Positions 1 through 5,810 of a DNA stretch of 8,110 nt are shown here, piece by piece (position 1 is the first letter of the stretch; every line of letters begins with the position of its first letter). Source of the stretch: Paenibacillus sp. FSL H7-0331 (GTDB lineage: Bacteria > Bacillota > Bacilli > Paenibacillales > NBRC-103111); contig NZ_MRTH01000092.1 of NCBI RefSeq assembly GCF_001956045.1, forward strand, positions 1 to 8,110, in the 5' to 3' direction. Both the position numbers and the translations under genes were made by a program. The notes beneath the pieces are model-generated. The model made no database searches, was not told the DNA's origin, and worked only from the letters and a program-made list of their open reading frames with translations.

Positions 1-68
1 CGGTATGTGCGAAATAGAGATTTTGTATTGCTGTTACGAACGACTCCAAAGACGTACAGAATATCCAT
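1..68 (-). CDS. possible 5' end of a further minus-strand gene, cut by the window edge
   Basis: A minus-strand reading frame starts with ATG at 68 and stays open to the window edge (about 22 codons, beginning MDILYVFGVV). A GGGAGG lies upstream in the adjacent repeat box, but at about 13 bases the spacing is long for a ribosome binding site. The array layout predicts a minus-strand gene start here, just left of a repeat unit, and that is the main support. The plus strand is also open from 1 to a TGA at 94-96, so the assignment is weak. No family is recognisable. Confidence 0.2.
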   Translation of the reverse strand, partial: MDILYVFGVVRNSNTKSLFRTY

Positions 69-81
69 CAAGTTGCAGAAT

Positions 82-158
82 CCTCCCGTTACTTGAAAGA
101 ACAAAAATAGCGGAGCTTCAGTGATGCAGTCTCCGCTATAGTTCGCCGTTACTTTAAC
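82..158 (-). repeat. composite array repeat, copy 1 (box - hairpin - box)
   Basis: Two same-direction boxes flank a hairpin. The left box (82-102) contains CCCGTTACTTGAA. The right box (136-158) contains CTATAGTT followed by CGCCGTTACTTTAAC. Between them is a perfect 8-bp stem TAGCGGAG/CTCCGCTA (108-115 with 131-138). The right box ends five bases from the stop codon of the GNAT gene. The same arrangement recurs after most minus-strand genes in the window. Confidence 0.8.
101..138 (-). terminator. probable intrinsic terminator of the 163-750 gene
   Basis: On the minus strand, the 8-bp stem TAGCGGAG/CTCCGCTA (131-138 with 108-115, loop of 15) is followed directly by TTTTTGTT. That is the usual form of a factor-independent terminator for the acetyltransferase gene ending at 163. 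Confidence 0.65.
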
Positions 159-162
159 GGAA

Positions 163-750
163 CTAAAACTTAGCTTCCCACTCACTTTTACCAAGCTTGT
201 AATAATTATATCTCTCGTCTTCTAATTCAATAACGCTTTGAAAATTAAACCCGCATTTTTGTATAACTCTATTTGACGGTACGTTTCGTAAAAGAGCAAT
301 TGCATTGAGCATCTCAACGTTGGTGTTCTCAAATAAATACTTGGCTAACCCCTCTGTAGCTTGCGTGGTATAACCTTTACCTCTATGATCCTTTGAGATT
401 GCAAACATAATTTCTCGGTTTGGAGCCGGCAATTCCTGTTTAATTCCTGTACAGCACCAACCGATAAAATCTCCCGATGCTTTCAATATGATTCCCAGCC
501 GAAGACGAAGTTCACCTATGACCCCACCTTCGGATACGGTATTTAGAAACTGTTTGTTTCCAGGTATTTCATAATTCGTTAACCAATCTTCCCGCTGTTC
601 TTTAGATACGTTCCAACCAGGTAAGTATTCGTGTATTTCAGGTTGCCATGTTAAAGAATGAAATTGATTCAGATCATCAAGTGTGTACTCTCTTAGGTAG
701 ACATCCTTACATTCAATAGTAAAGATATTTTTATCGCTCAACGTCTTCAC
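163..750 (-). CDS. GNAT family N-acetyltransferase (RimJ/RimL type)
   Basis: Predicted cytosolic acetyltransferase that moves an acetyl group from acetyl-CoA to an amino group; the acceptor cannot be told from sequence. The 195-residue length and order fit the RimJ/RimL branch: an N-terminal strand 'VYLREYTLDDLNQFH' (about 17-31), core strand with 'FIGWCCTGI' (95-103), then the acetyl-CoA pyrophosphate loop HRGKGY (122-127) within 'FAISKDHRGKGYTTQA', and the C-terminal 'NVPSNRVIQKCGF' (156-168) typical of the family. The 750 start is a GTG with no good ribosome binding site. A TTG at 741 has AGGGTGA about five bases upstream and may be the real start, giving 192 residues. The gene stands alone between two array repeats. 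Family is clear, substrate unknown. Confidence 0.88.
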   Translation of the reverse strand: MKTLSDKNIFTIECKDVYLREYTLDDLNQFHSLTWQPEIHEYLPGWNVSKEQREDWLTNYEIPGNKQFLNTVSEGGVIGELRLRLGIILKASGDFIGWCCTGIKQELPAPNREIMFAISKDHRGKGYTTQATEGLAKYLFENTNVEMLNAIALLRNVPSNRVIQKCGFNFQSVIELEDERYNYYKLGKSEWEAKF

Positions 751-782
751 CCTATCAGCTGGTATTTGTTTCCATAACTATT

Positions 783-799
783 GTAACATATCGTGTTAC
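783..799. promoter_or_regulatory. inverted repeat upstream of the GNAT gene
   Basis: GTAACA-TATCG-TGTTAC is a perfect 6-bp inverted repeat about 35 to 50 bases upstream of the acetyltransferase start. It could be an operator or a chance palindrome. No regulator is encoded next to it. Confidence 0.25.
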
Positions 800-826
800 T
801 GTCGTAGTTGATAAGGTTTAGTTATT

Positions 827-925
827 GCTAAACTATCCTCCCGTTACTTAAATCAAAACAGGGAGTAGCTGCCGATGCAATCTATTCCCTGTTTATTGTG
901 CTATCGTATCCGTTAGTCAAATAAG
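827..925 (-). repeat. composite array repeat, copy 2
   Basis: The left box (about 827-856) reads GCTAAACTATCCTCCCGTTA, continuing into CTTAAATCAA. The hairpin stem is at 856-868 with 882-894. The right box (901-920) is CTATCGTATCCGTTAGTCAA and runs up to the stop codon of the next gene. The left edge GCTAAACT is shared with the copy at 7184, so the conserved element extends beyond the CCGTTA core. Confidence 0.78.
853..894 (-). terminator. hairpin terminator of the phospholipase-like gene
   Basis: A 9-bp perfect stem AAACAGGGA/TCCCTGTTT (856-864 with 886-894) extends by four further pairs, including one G-T pair, around a 13-base loop. On the minus strand it ends in TTTTGATTT, which fits a weak intrinsic terminator. 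Confidence 0.55.
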
Positions 926-1560
926 GCATATGGGTTCATCTTAATATTTCCAGTAACGAATAATGGTCGACAAACATCCAATGCACGATAAGCCGAGCGT
1001 TCTAAGTATGCCAATATCTCTTCGAACGAAAAAATGCTCAACTCTTGCTCAATGTGTCCAATTGGATAGTTAAAGTCGTCCAGTGCATGTTTCTTAAATT
1101 CTAATACATTCTTCTCATCAAGTTCTTCGATACTTGGTATGTACACAGCGGAATTTAGGGCTTCGTAAAGTCCATCTGAAGCATATTTTTCATTTAGCTT
1201 CGCATCACACAATCGAAAGTCTTGGTGATAACGCTCGTACAGTGTTGGGTCGTTCTTTATCCTCTCTTCAAAACCACTAAAATAAGACTTCATTGCCCAA
1301 ACTTCATCCGCGACCAAATGGGTTAAATAACCCAACATAAAAGGCTCAGTGATACGCTCCTTATATTTCATGATGAACCGACCGTATTCCCATCGCCTGT
1401 TGACGCCATACTTAAATTGATCTCCTACGAAATGGGTATCGTTTTTTTCTGATATTGCATCTGGTGCTATCGCTCCAAGGAGCATTTCACCACGTTGTTT
1501 GATTGACAACTCCTTGCAAACAAAATCTGAAATCAACAAATGCATAAACCTAGACCCCAT
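913..1560 (-). CDS. zinc-dependent phospholipase C family protein
   Basis: 215 residues resembling the Zn_dep_PLPC family (bacterial zinc phospholipase C / S1-P1 nuclease fold). Visible family features are an N-terminal 'GSRFMHLLISDFV' with His7, 'GAIAPDA' (29-35) with Asp34, 'DTHF' with His43, and 'LGYLTHLVADEVW' (76-88) with His81 and Asp85. These are likely metal ligands. No signal peptide is seen, so unlike secreted phospholipases this one should stay in the cytosol, and the true substrate is unknown. The ATG at 1560 has GGGGG eight bases upstream, which supports the start. The gene stands alone, with repeat copy 2 just after its stop. Confidence 0.75.
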   Translation of the reverse strand: MGSRFMHLLISDFVCKELSIKQRGEMLLGAIAPDAISEKNDTHFVGDQFKYGVNRRWEYGRFIMKYKERITEPFMLGYLTHLVADEVWAMKSYFSGFEERIKNDPTLYERYHQDFRLCDAKLNEKYASDGLYEALNSAVYIPSIEELDEKNVLEFKKHALDDFNYPIGHIEQELSIFSFEEILAYLERSAYRALDVCRPLFVTGNIKMNPYALFD

Positions 1561-1627
1561 TTAATCATCCCCCTTTATATCAATTCCAACTATCTTATTG
1601 CAACAATAATACCATATGTTGGAAGTT

Positions 1628-1652
1628 GAAGTTCAACAAATCTGCCCGTCCC
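1628..1652 (-). repeat. isolated array box upstream of the phospholipase-like gene
   Basis: The plus strand reads GAAGTTCAACAAATCTGCCC followed by GT. The TCAACAA and CTGCCCGT pieces match parts of the array boxes. No hairpin or partner box follows. Instead the decayed transposase begins within about 60 bases, so this may be half of a repeat unit broken by the insertion sequence or by deletion. Confidence 0.35.
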
Positions 1653-1707
1653 TCGGTTTTAACGGTTTATCTAACGTATTCTCACTCATTCGCAGGATTT
1701 CATCACC

Positions 1708-2103
1708 TTAAAAATAACGATCACCTGGATCACTCTTGGAAGGGCTATTATCTCGATTCTCCTTGTTTCTTTTGGTGGTAGCTGGATTCACTAGGACGAC
1801 GTTCGAGCCTTTGTTTGTAAGTCAATTCGCTAAGTTCCACCAATAATGCCCAGTGGGTTCCATGCCAATGATTACACTATTCAAACGGTGCTTTTGCTTA
1901 ATTCCCTCTATCCAACGCTGAAGCTTTTCAAAGCCTTATATGGTGTTACTAAATGAGAGATGTCGATTCGAGAGAACGATTCCGCGGAAATTCGTAGCTT
2001 GTGCGACATGAGTTTCTTTAGCCATATCGATACCTACAACTAGATGAGATGTGGTAATTCGTTCAATTCGTTGATTTTGTACTTCTGATTGTTTAAACTT
2101 CAT
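1708..2103 (-). pseudogene. IS110-family transposase, 5' remnant with in-frame stops
   Basis: From ATG 2103, with AAGGAGG upstream, the minus strand reads 'MKFKQSEVQNQRIERI', then 'LVVGIDMAKETHVAQA', the start of the RuvC-like DEDD domain with the first acidic residue in GIDMAKE. It continues to 'IGMEPTGHYWWNLA' and 'VVLVNPATTKR', both hallmarks of IS110-family DEDD recombinases. The frame is broken by TAA at 1936-1938 (codon 56) and TGA at 1822-1824 (codon 94), and ends at TAA 1708-1710 soon after 'DNSPSKSDP'. The remaining part of the RuvC-like domain and the whole C-terminal serine-containing domain are absent. It is therefore an inactive fragment of about one third of a normal transposase. 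Confidence 0.88.
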
Positions 2104-2108
2104 AATAA

Positions 2109-2177
2109 GAGCGCCTCCTTGATGGTGTTGGGTTTTAAACCCGGGACAAACCCATCATACCGAGGCGCTCCTTTTTT
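2109..2177. other. IS110 leader stem-loop (possible relic of bridge-RNA region or terminator)
   Basis: A 9-bp perfect stem GAGCGCCTC/GAGGCGCTC (2109-2117 with 2162-2170) encloses an inner pairing GGGTTT/AAACCC (2130-2135 with 2137-2142) and GATG/CATC. On the plus strand it is followed by CTTTTTT, so it could stop plus-strand readthrough into the element. The transposase ribosome binding site (AAGGAGG on the minus strand) lies in one arm, so folding would also hide it. This would suit suppression of transposase translation from outside transcripts. Confidence 0.55.
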
Positions 2178-2202
2178 GACAAAGGCCATTTCTTAGCCCT
2201 AA

Positions 2203-2288
2203 CAGGAATGTTTAGCACAACACGACTGCCGATCCGTGCCGAAAGCCGCGTTCTTGTTGAGCTATAGTTATCTGTTAGATTAATGAAC
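2203..2288 (-). repeat. composite array repeat, copy 3 (decayed hairpin)
   Basis: The left box is degenerate (GGAATGTTTAGCACAAC). The hairpin region (about 2222-2251) has mismatched arms. The right box (2262-2288) starts CTATAGTTATCTGTTAGATT. Positions 2213-2251 match 2953-2991 with 5 differences in 39 bases, so copies 3 and 4, which bracket the ydjM-like gene, are each other's closest relatives in the window. Confidence 0.7.
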
Positions 2289-2430
2289 GTGGAATAATAT
2301 CATGTTAGAGCTTCTTCTTTCTAAGAACATAATACCTCTCCACATTTTATTAGCTTGTTTTTCAAAGCTACGGACCATTTTCCGGATAACGCCCGAATAC
2401 TATATGGTTGAAATAAGAATATGTCGTACA

Positions 2431-2434
2431 GGAG
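2431..2434 (+). promoter_or_regulatory. ribosome binding site deciding the ydjM-like start
   Basis: GGAG lies seven bases before the ATG at 2442. The upstream in-frame ATG at 2421 has no purine-rich site before it, so 2442 is preferred. Confidence 0.65.
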
Positions 2435-2441
2435 CGTTATC

Positions 2442-2936
2442 ATGCTGCAAAAAACTCATAGCGTCGCCGGATTAGTAGCCGCCGAGCTTGTACTCGTTCA
2501 TCAGGATGTACCGTTTCTATCGTGGGAGGCTGTCGGCGCTCTGCTGCTTGGCTGTTTAGCCGGTACGCTGGCTGACGTCGATAAGCAAGGCTCCACTATG
2601 GCAAAGGTTCTCTATCCTATATCCGCTCTATTAAAGATTTTAAAGGTTCGCCACCGGTCAATAACCCATTCCATTCTCTTTATACTGGTATTGATGTTTG
2701 TGACGGTTCCTTTGCCTGCATTGTTTTTCTTGACGTTTGTCGTCGCATACGTCTCGCACCCGCTCATTGATTTGCTCAATCACAGAGGCGTCGAACTATT
2801 CTGGCCGCTCAAACTGCATATCCGCTTGCTCCCGAAGTTTATGGCGATCGATACAGGCTCCCTTGGGGAAAACGTGGTTCGCTGGCTTCTGCTTGCCATT
2901 AGCCTCTGGATTCCGTTTTCGACGATCATTTCTTAA
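2442..2936 (+). CDS. YdjM-like membrane-bound metal-dependent hydrolase
   Basis: A 164-residue integral membrane protein of the YdjM / LexA-regulated membrane hydrolase family. Candidate metal ligands visible: His6 in 'MLQKTHSVAG', Asp45 and Asp47 in 'LADVDKQGS', His71 and His76 in 'HRSITHS', and His106 and Asp110 in 'SHPLIDLLNHRGVELFWP', the family signature. Hydrophobic segments lie near 29-44, 77-103 and 146-163. The biochemical role of the family is not established; a phospholipid or related substrate is plausible. An in-frame ATG at 2421 would add seven residues but lacks a ribosome binding site. It is the only plus-strand gene in the window, and it looks richer in G+C than its neighbours. 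Repeat copies 3 and 4 bracket it, which suggests a separately acquired unit inserted in inverted orientation. Confidence 0.85.
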   Translation: MLQKTHSVAGLVAAELVLVHQDVPFLSWEAVGALLLGCLAGTLADVDKQGSTMAKVLYPISALLKILKVRHRSITHSILFILVLMFVTVPLPALFFLTFVVAYVSHPLIDLLNHRGVELFWPLKLHIRLLPKFMAIDTGSLGENVVRWLLLAISLWIPFSTIIS

Positions 2937-2944
2937 GGTAAAAA

Positions 2945-3033
2945 CTGCCAGTTAGCACAACGCGGCTGCCGATCCATGCCGGCAGCCGCGTCTCAGGTTG
3001 TTTATTATGCTATAGGTACTCCGTTAGCTTAAC
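2945..3033 (-). repeat. composite array repeat, copy 4
   Basis: The left box CTGCCAGTTAGCACAAC (2945-2961) is followed by a strong hairpin at 2961-2990 and the right box at 3010-3033 (CTATAGGTACTCCGTTAGCT, continuing into TAACA). It lies between the convergent ydjM-like and Nudix genes, so it is placed to terminate both. Confidence 0.78.
2960..2991. terminator. strong hairpin between convergent genes
   Basis: An 11-bp perfect GC-rich stem CGCGGCTGCCG/CGGCAGCCGCG (2961-2971 with 2980-2990) has an 8-base loop, and an outer A-T pair makes it 12. Neither side has a clean T run (TCTCAGG on plus, TTGTGC on minus). It may stop transcription poorly or act mainly as an RNA-end stabiliser, or as a recombination structure. 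Confidence 0.5.
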
Positions 3034-3046
3034 AAACAAACACCAT

Positions 3047-3673
3047 CTAGAAGGAATAATTCAAATCGTTTAAAACATATTTAAGCCATTCATTTTGTGG
3101 AGAAACAATCTCAGGTAACTCATCGAGCGGAGACCAGAATAATTTAAATGTATGATTATCTGCTTCTTGTTCCCATTTATTTAAATTACTATTTGAATGA
3201 AAGTGGTAAAAATGTCTTGAGACTTTTGAGGCTAAATGTGATTCCTCCACCCAACCTGTTATTTGATAGGTTATGTAGTTGGGATCAGGATATTTATCTC
3301 CTTCTATGTACGACACTTGTACAAATTCCCCGTGTCTGCGTTCTTGTTGTACAGTGATACCCCTTCTAATTTCTGCCCATTGGGAGCTTGACAAGTCGGG
3401 TCTTGAGAAGACCTTCGTCTTTTGAAAAACAATGTACTTACCTAATAAGTTAATCTCTTGCTTCCCAATATAGTTACATGTAATAAATCCATCTAAACCT
3501 GTTTCTTCAAAAGATTCTCGCAAAGCAGCTTGTTTGAAATCTTCGTTTAATTCCACTGTGCCTGCTGGTAATTGTATACCAGCATTGGGATGTTGAATTA
3601 GAAGGAGTTCAATTTTCGTATCAGTTTCCCTAGTGATAAAACAAGTGACTTTACCTAGTACATTATGTTGCAT
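3047..3673 (-). CDS. Nudix hydrolase
   Basis: 208 residues. Nudix enzymes cleave nucleoside diphosphates linked to another moiety, using Mg2+. The full Nudix box is present at 38-60: Gly38, Glu44, Arg52-Glu53, Glu56-Glu57 and Gly59, in 'GTVELNEDFKQAALRE' and 'SFEETGL', with Ser54 where a hydrophobic residue is usual. The preceding 'IQLPAGTVE' and the N-terminal 'VTCFITRE' strand fit the fold. The C-terminal part (about 120-208) is longer than a minimal Nudix domain and includes 'LFWSPLDELPE', the usual closing strand. GAGGTG lies five bases before the ATG at 3673. Substrate cannot be predicted. The other two Nudix proteins in the window are not close copies of this one. Confidence 0.9.
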   Translation of the reverse strand: MQHNVLGKVTCFITRETDTKIELLLIQHPNAGIQLPAGTVELNEDFKQAALRESFEETGLDGFITCNYIGKQEINLLGKYIVFQKTKVFSRPDLSSSQWAEIRRGITVQQERRHGEFVQVSYIEGDKYPDPNYITYQITGWVEESHLASKVSRHFYHFHSNSNLNKWEQEADNHTFKLFWSPLDELPEIVSPQNEWLKYVLNDLNYSF

Positions 3674-3721
3674 TTTTCACCTCATATTTTAATATTTTTT
3701 ATAATTATTACCAAATTATAT

Positions 3722-3788
3722 TGCCACAGGCAGCCAAAAATGCCGACCGCCTGTTCGTCATGAAGCTATAGTCTTTCGTTAGTTCAAC
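3722..3788 (-). repeat. composite array repeat, copy 5
   Basis: The left box is degenerate (TTGCCACAGGCAGCC). A short stem ACAGGC/GCCTGT (3726-3731 with 3749-3754) is followed by a well conserved right box at 3766-3788 (CTATAGTCTTTCGTTAGTTC then AAC), which runs through the stop codon of the next gene. Confidence 0.68.
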
Positions 3789-4255
3789 CTAAACTCCATT
3801 TTTCTACTCTTCGTTGTCATTCCGAATGATTCATAAAATAAAATTGCAGAAGCATTTTTCTCCGATACCCCTAGTTCAATACTATCAACCTTCAGGCTTC
3901 CTCCGAAATCAATAACATATTGCATAAGTCTCTTTCCAACGCCCTTATTTCTGTACGTTTCGGAAACACACAAACTATTTACATATAATATCTTTCTCGC
4001 ATTCACAAATGAATTTTCAGTTATGTCTTCTTCCTTCGTCACAACTACTCCGATTATCTCTAAGCCTATGGTAGCAACAAAAATATGCTGTTTGAGATCA
4101 ACTAGCTGGCTTAAGAAGAATTCTTTCCCGACTGGAGTTGGGTTTTCTTTATACAAATCGGGTCTTTCAAAAACGTGTAGATCATGAACCTGTTTGAACA
4201 AAGGTAACAAAGACTCGTAGTCATCTTGATGAGCACTTCGGATTGATATTTCCAT
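3779..4255 (-). CDS. GNAT family N-acetyltransferase
   Basis: 158-residue single-domain acetyltransferase using acetyl-CoA; acceptor unknown. It starts 'MEISIRSAHQDDYESLL', the typical GNAT first strand and helix. Strand 4 with motif A is 'LYVNSLCVSETYRNKGVGKRLM' split across 90-111, where R-N-K-G-V-G (102-107) is the pyrophosphate-binding loop. Motif B follows as 'ELGVSEKNASAILFYESFGM' (127-146), with the usual Asn and Tyr. The start at 4255 is chosen because GGGGAGG lies four bases upstream; an ATG at 4279 has none. A possible promoter, TTGGTT (4301-4306) and TAAAAT (4280-4285), has a short 15-base spacer. The protein is not a close relative of the first acetyltransferase. Its stop lies inside the right box of repeat copy 5. 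Confidence 0.9.
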   Translation of the reverse strand: MEISIRSAHQDDYESLLPLFKQVHDLHVFERPDLYKENPTPVGKEFFLSQLVDLKQHIFVATIGLEIIGVVVTKEEDITENSFVNARKILYVNSLCVSETYRNKGVGKRLMQYVIDFGGSLKVDSIELGVSEKNASAILFYESFGMTTKSRKMEFRLN

Positions 4256-4325
4256 ATTTCCTCCCCGATCAGTTAACATATTTTACCACGCTTACTCTTT
4301 AACCAAAATAGTTTTATTGAGCATA

Positions 4326-4400
4326 CCTGTCCGTTACTTCAAAGGACAAGAGGAGCTGCCACGTAGCAAGTTCCTCCACTATAGTATCCGTGAGTAGAAC
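4326..4400 (-). repeat. composite array repeat, copy 6
   Basis: The left box is CCTGTCCGTTACTTCAAAGG (4326-4345). A short stem GAGGA/TCCTC (4350-4354 with 4372-4376) encloses CTGCC. The right box is CTATAGTATCCGTGAGTAGA then AC (4379-4400). The copy lies directly after the stop of the Nudix gene at 4407. Confidence 0.7.
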
Positions 4401-4406
4401 GAAGTT

Positions 4407-4904
4407 TTAGCACTTATTTCTATAATCGAACTGTCCTGACACAACGGGAAGTGTTCTTGACCTTATCCAATCAACCGCTTGTAATACCAACGGGGATGAA
4501 TTATCAAGATTTACGTTTGTTAGGGACATCCAAAGAGCCCCTTTAGAATCTTGTTCTTCGAATGCTTCTACAGAACTGACTTGTTCCCAAGAGTCAACAC
4601 TTGCTTCATACAGCACGGCGATGTGATGTAAATGTTCAACTGTGTTATTCTTTAGGGTCCACAATACAAAAAAATCGCTAACACCAATACTTTTAAGCTC
4701 TTTAATCGTATGTCCTGTTTCTTCCCGAAACTCTCGTTTAACGGCAAGCTCTAGGGATTCCATAGTCTCTAATCGTCCACCTGGCAAATCAAATTTCCCA
4801 GTATATGGACCTAAAATTTTTCTGATAACTAGTAAGCGTTCATTATCTACGCTAATTCCGTAAACACCAATATGACGATAAAAATTGTCGGTGATACCAT
4901 CCAT
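4407..4904 (-). CDS. Nudix hydrolase
   Basis: 165 residues from the chosen start. A complete Nudix box spans 43-65: Gly43, Glu49, Arg57-Glu58, Glu61-Glu62 and Gly64, in 'GGRLETMESLELAVKRE' and 'FREETGH'. It is preceded by 'GPYTGKFDLPGG', the usual substrate-loop region, and an early strand 'HIGVYGISVDNERLLVIRK'. This pattern resembles Nudix proteins that act on modified nucleotides, but no specific substrate can be claimed. The start at 4904 is favoured because AGGGGG lies eight bases upstream; the longer frame from 4940 lacks a site. The last residues (SGQFDYRNKC) run up to repeat copy 6. Confidence 0.9.
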   Translation of the reverse strand: MDGITDNFYRHIGVYGISVDNERLLVIRKILGPYTGKFDLPGGRLETMESLELAVKREFREETGHTIKELKSIGVSDFFVLWTLKNNTVEHLHHIAVLYEASVDSWEQVSSVEAFEEQDSKGALWMSLTNVNLDNSSPLVLQAVDWIRSRTLPVVSGQFDYRNKC

Positions 4905-4983
4905 ACACATATCCCCCTGGCATATCTGACCTGAAACCATTTCTTAATCACTTACCACAAAACAAACTCCTTTTATTACGTTA

Positions 4984-5043
4984 ACCTGCCCATAGTTGAG
5001 AAAGGCAGCCGATCATCTGGCCGGCTGCCTTCCTGTGCTTTTA
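4984..5043 (-). repeat. composite array repeat, copy 7 (right box degenerate)
   Basis: The left box ACCTGCCCATAGTTGAG (4984-5000) is followed by a strong hairpin at 5002-5031. Where the right box is expected there is only TTTTATTGATTGCGG, so this copy appears decayed or of a different subtype. Confidence 0.6.
5002..5031. terminator. strong hairpin, likely terminator or transcript barrier
   Basis: A 10-bp perfect stem AAGGCAGCCG/CGGCTGCCTT (5002-5011 with 5022-5031) has a 10-base loop. On the minus strand it is followed by TCTCAAC after the TTT contributed by the stem itself. It sits upstream of the Nudix gene at 4904, insulating it from the unit on its right. Confidence 0.55.
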
Positions 5044-5145
5044 TTGATTGCGGTAAAGTTGTATATTTATTCCACATGGTTCCTGTATTTCCTGCTTTCG
5101 TGAATTTATATGCTTGAAAGTGCACACGAAACGATTGAACTATTC
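5041..5145 (-). pseudogene. short array unit with only a possible gene remnant
   Basis: About 100 bases lie between repeat copies 7 and 8 with no intact gene. One minus-strand frame ends 'RKQEIQEPCGINIQLYRNQ' with a TAA at 5041-5043, exactly where a cassette gene would stop relative to copy 7. It has no start codon or ribosome binding site and no recognisable family. It may be the tail of a deleted gene or simple non-coding sequence. Confidence 0.25.
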
Positions 5146-5220
5146 TGCCAGTTAGCGTAGCGATGGGCTACCACGCGGCAGCCCTTCTGGCATTGAACTA
5201 TCGTTCGCCGTTAGTTCAAT
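5137..5220 (-). repeat. composite array repeat, copy 8
   Basis: The left box is GAACTATTCTGCCAGTTAGC (5137-5156). A nested hairpin has outer stem TGCCAG/CTGGCA (5146-5151 with 5187-5192) and inner stem GGGCT/AGCCC (5165-5169 with 5180-5184). The right box, CTATCGTTCGCCGTTAGTTC then AAT (5198-5220), is the one closest to the consensus in the window. In this copy the outer stem uses bases of the left box itself. Confidence 0.8.
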
Positions 5221-5255
5221 GATGCAAGTGCCCCAAAAATGGGAACCCTTTGTTG

Positions 5256-5810
5256 TTACCCAAGCCATTCTTTAAATTCATGTACCCTCCAATCGTGTTT
5301 ATTGATTAGCCTCTCGTCTTTCAAAACAACTTCATGTGCATGTCTAATTAATTGACTTCCTTCCAATTGAATTCCTTCCTGTAAGTCGGTCAATACACCA
5401 TCACACAATAAAGCGAGCGTAGCTGCCGAATACCATCCCATTCTAAATTCAAAACTATCCTGGGCACTTATGTAAAAACTTATTTCAGTTTCCGCTTCTC
5501 TTAGTTTCTTCTCAATTGAACTCAGTGGTTGCTGTTTGCCAAATATCTTTGTGAAAAAGGTTCCCTTCTTACCCTTTACTTCAATACGTCTAACAACCAA
5601 TTCAAATCCTGTCATCAATTCGATATTATTCAGACTTCTGTTAGGGCAATCATAGATGACAACCTTGAAGGGAAGAAATCCTGAATGATTATTGAATGAA
5701 AAACCAGGATATACTTCTACATCCATATTAAACTTTCCTATTTGAGACAACCATTCAGGAATAATACTATCATTTAATCCTTTAAGGTGGACAGAGAGAT
5801 CGTAACTCAT
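5256..5810 (-). CDS. hypothetical protein, MSYDL-type N-terminus
   Basis: 184 residues, family not recognised with confidence. It begins MSYDLSVHLKG, a start shared with several small uncharacterised bacterial proteins and with the gene at 6536-7003. It continues through 'VEVYPGFSF' and 'HSGFLPFKVVIY' (32-54), a lysine-rich stretch near 79-92, and 'EFRMGWYSAATLALLCDGVL' (121-140), the most hydrophobic part. No signal peptide and no clear transmembrane segment, so probably cytosolic. GAAGGAG lies six bases before the ATG at 5810, supporting the start, and TATAAT is present about 30 bases further upstream. Proteins of this kind sometimes occur with immunity or toxin-system genes; that link is only suggested by the next gene. 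Confidence 0.75.
   Translation of the reverse strand: MSYDLSVHLKGLNDSIIPEWLSQIGKFNMDVEVYPGFSFNNHSGFLPFKVVIYDCPNRSLNNIELMTGFELVVRRIEVKGKKGTFFTKIFGKQQPLSSIEKKLREAETEISFYISAQDSFEFRMGWYSAATLALLCDGVLTDLQEGIQLEGSQLIRHAHEVVLKDERLINKHDWRVHEFKEWLG

Larger units (their letters stand above)
1708..2200 (-). mobile_element. decayed left part of an IS110-family insertion sequence
   Basis: Contains the truncated transposase and its non-coding leader (2104 to about 2200). In the IS110 family the left non-coding end can encode the bridge RNA that guides recombination, so the leader with its large hairpin may be a relic of that region. The right part of the element is missing. The outer limits are estimates: the right limit is set where array repeat copy 3 becomes recognisable and the left limit where transposase similarity ends. 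IS110 elements have no regular terminal inverted repeats to mark the borders. Confidence 0.6.

Noticed and set aside
82..158. Classical integron attC site
   Set aside because: The outer boxes are direct repeats, not the inverted RYYYAAC / GTTRRRY pair, and no integron integrase is in the window.
1561..1620. Promoter TTGCAA - TATAAA for the phospholipase-like gene
   Set aside because: The -10 candidate abuts the ribosome binding site, so a transcript starting there would lose it.
2393..2412. LexA (SOS) box upstream of the ydjM-like gene
   Set aside because: E. coli ydjM is LexA-regulated, so I looked for CGAAC-N4-GTTCG. The sequence CGAATACTATATGGTTGA has the wrong spacing and half-sites.
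2737..2955. Plus-strand open frame of 72 codons
   Set aside because: It overlaps the ydjM-like gene in another frame and shows no domain; it is a shadow.
3148..3357. Plus-strand open frame opposite the first Nudix gene
   Set aside because: Antisense shadow of a clear Nudix coding region, with no ribosome binding site.
4642..4863. Plus-strand open frame opposite the second Nudix gene
   Set aside because: Antisense shadow overlapping the Nudix box.
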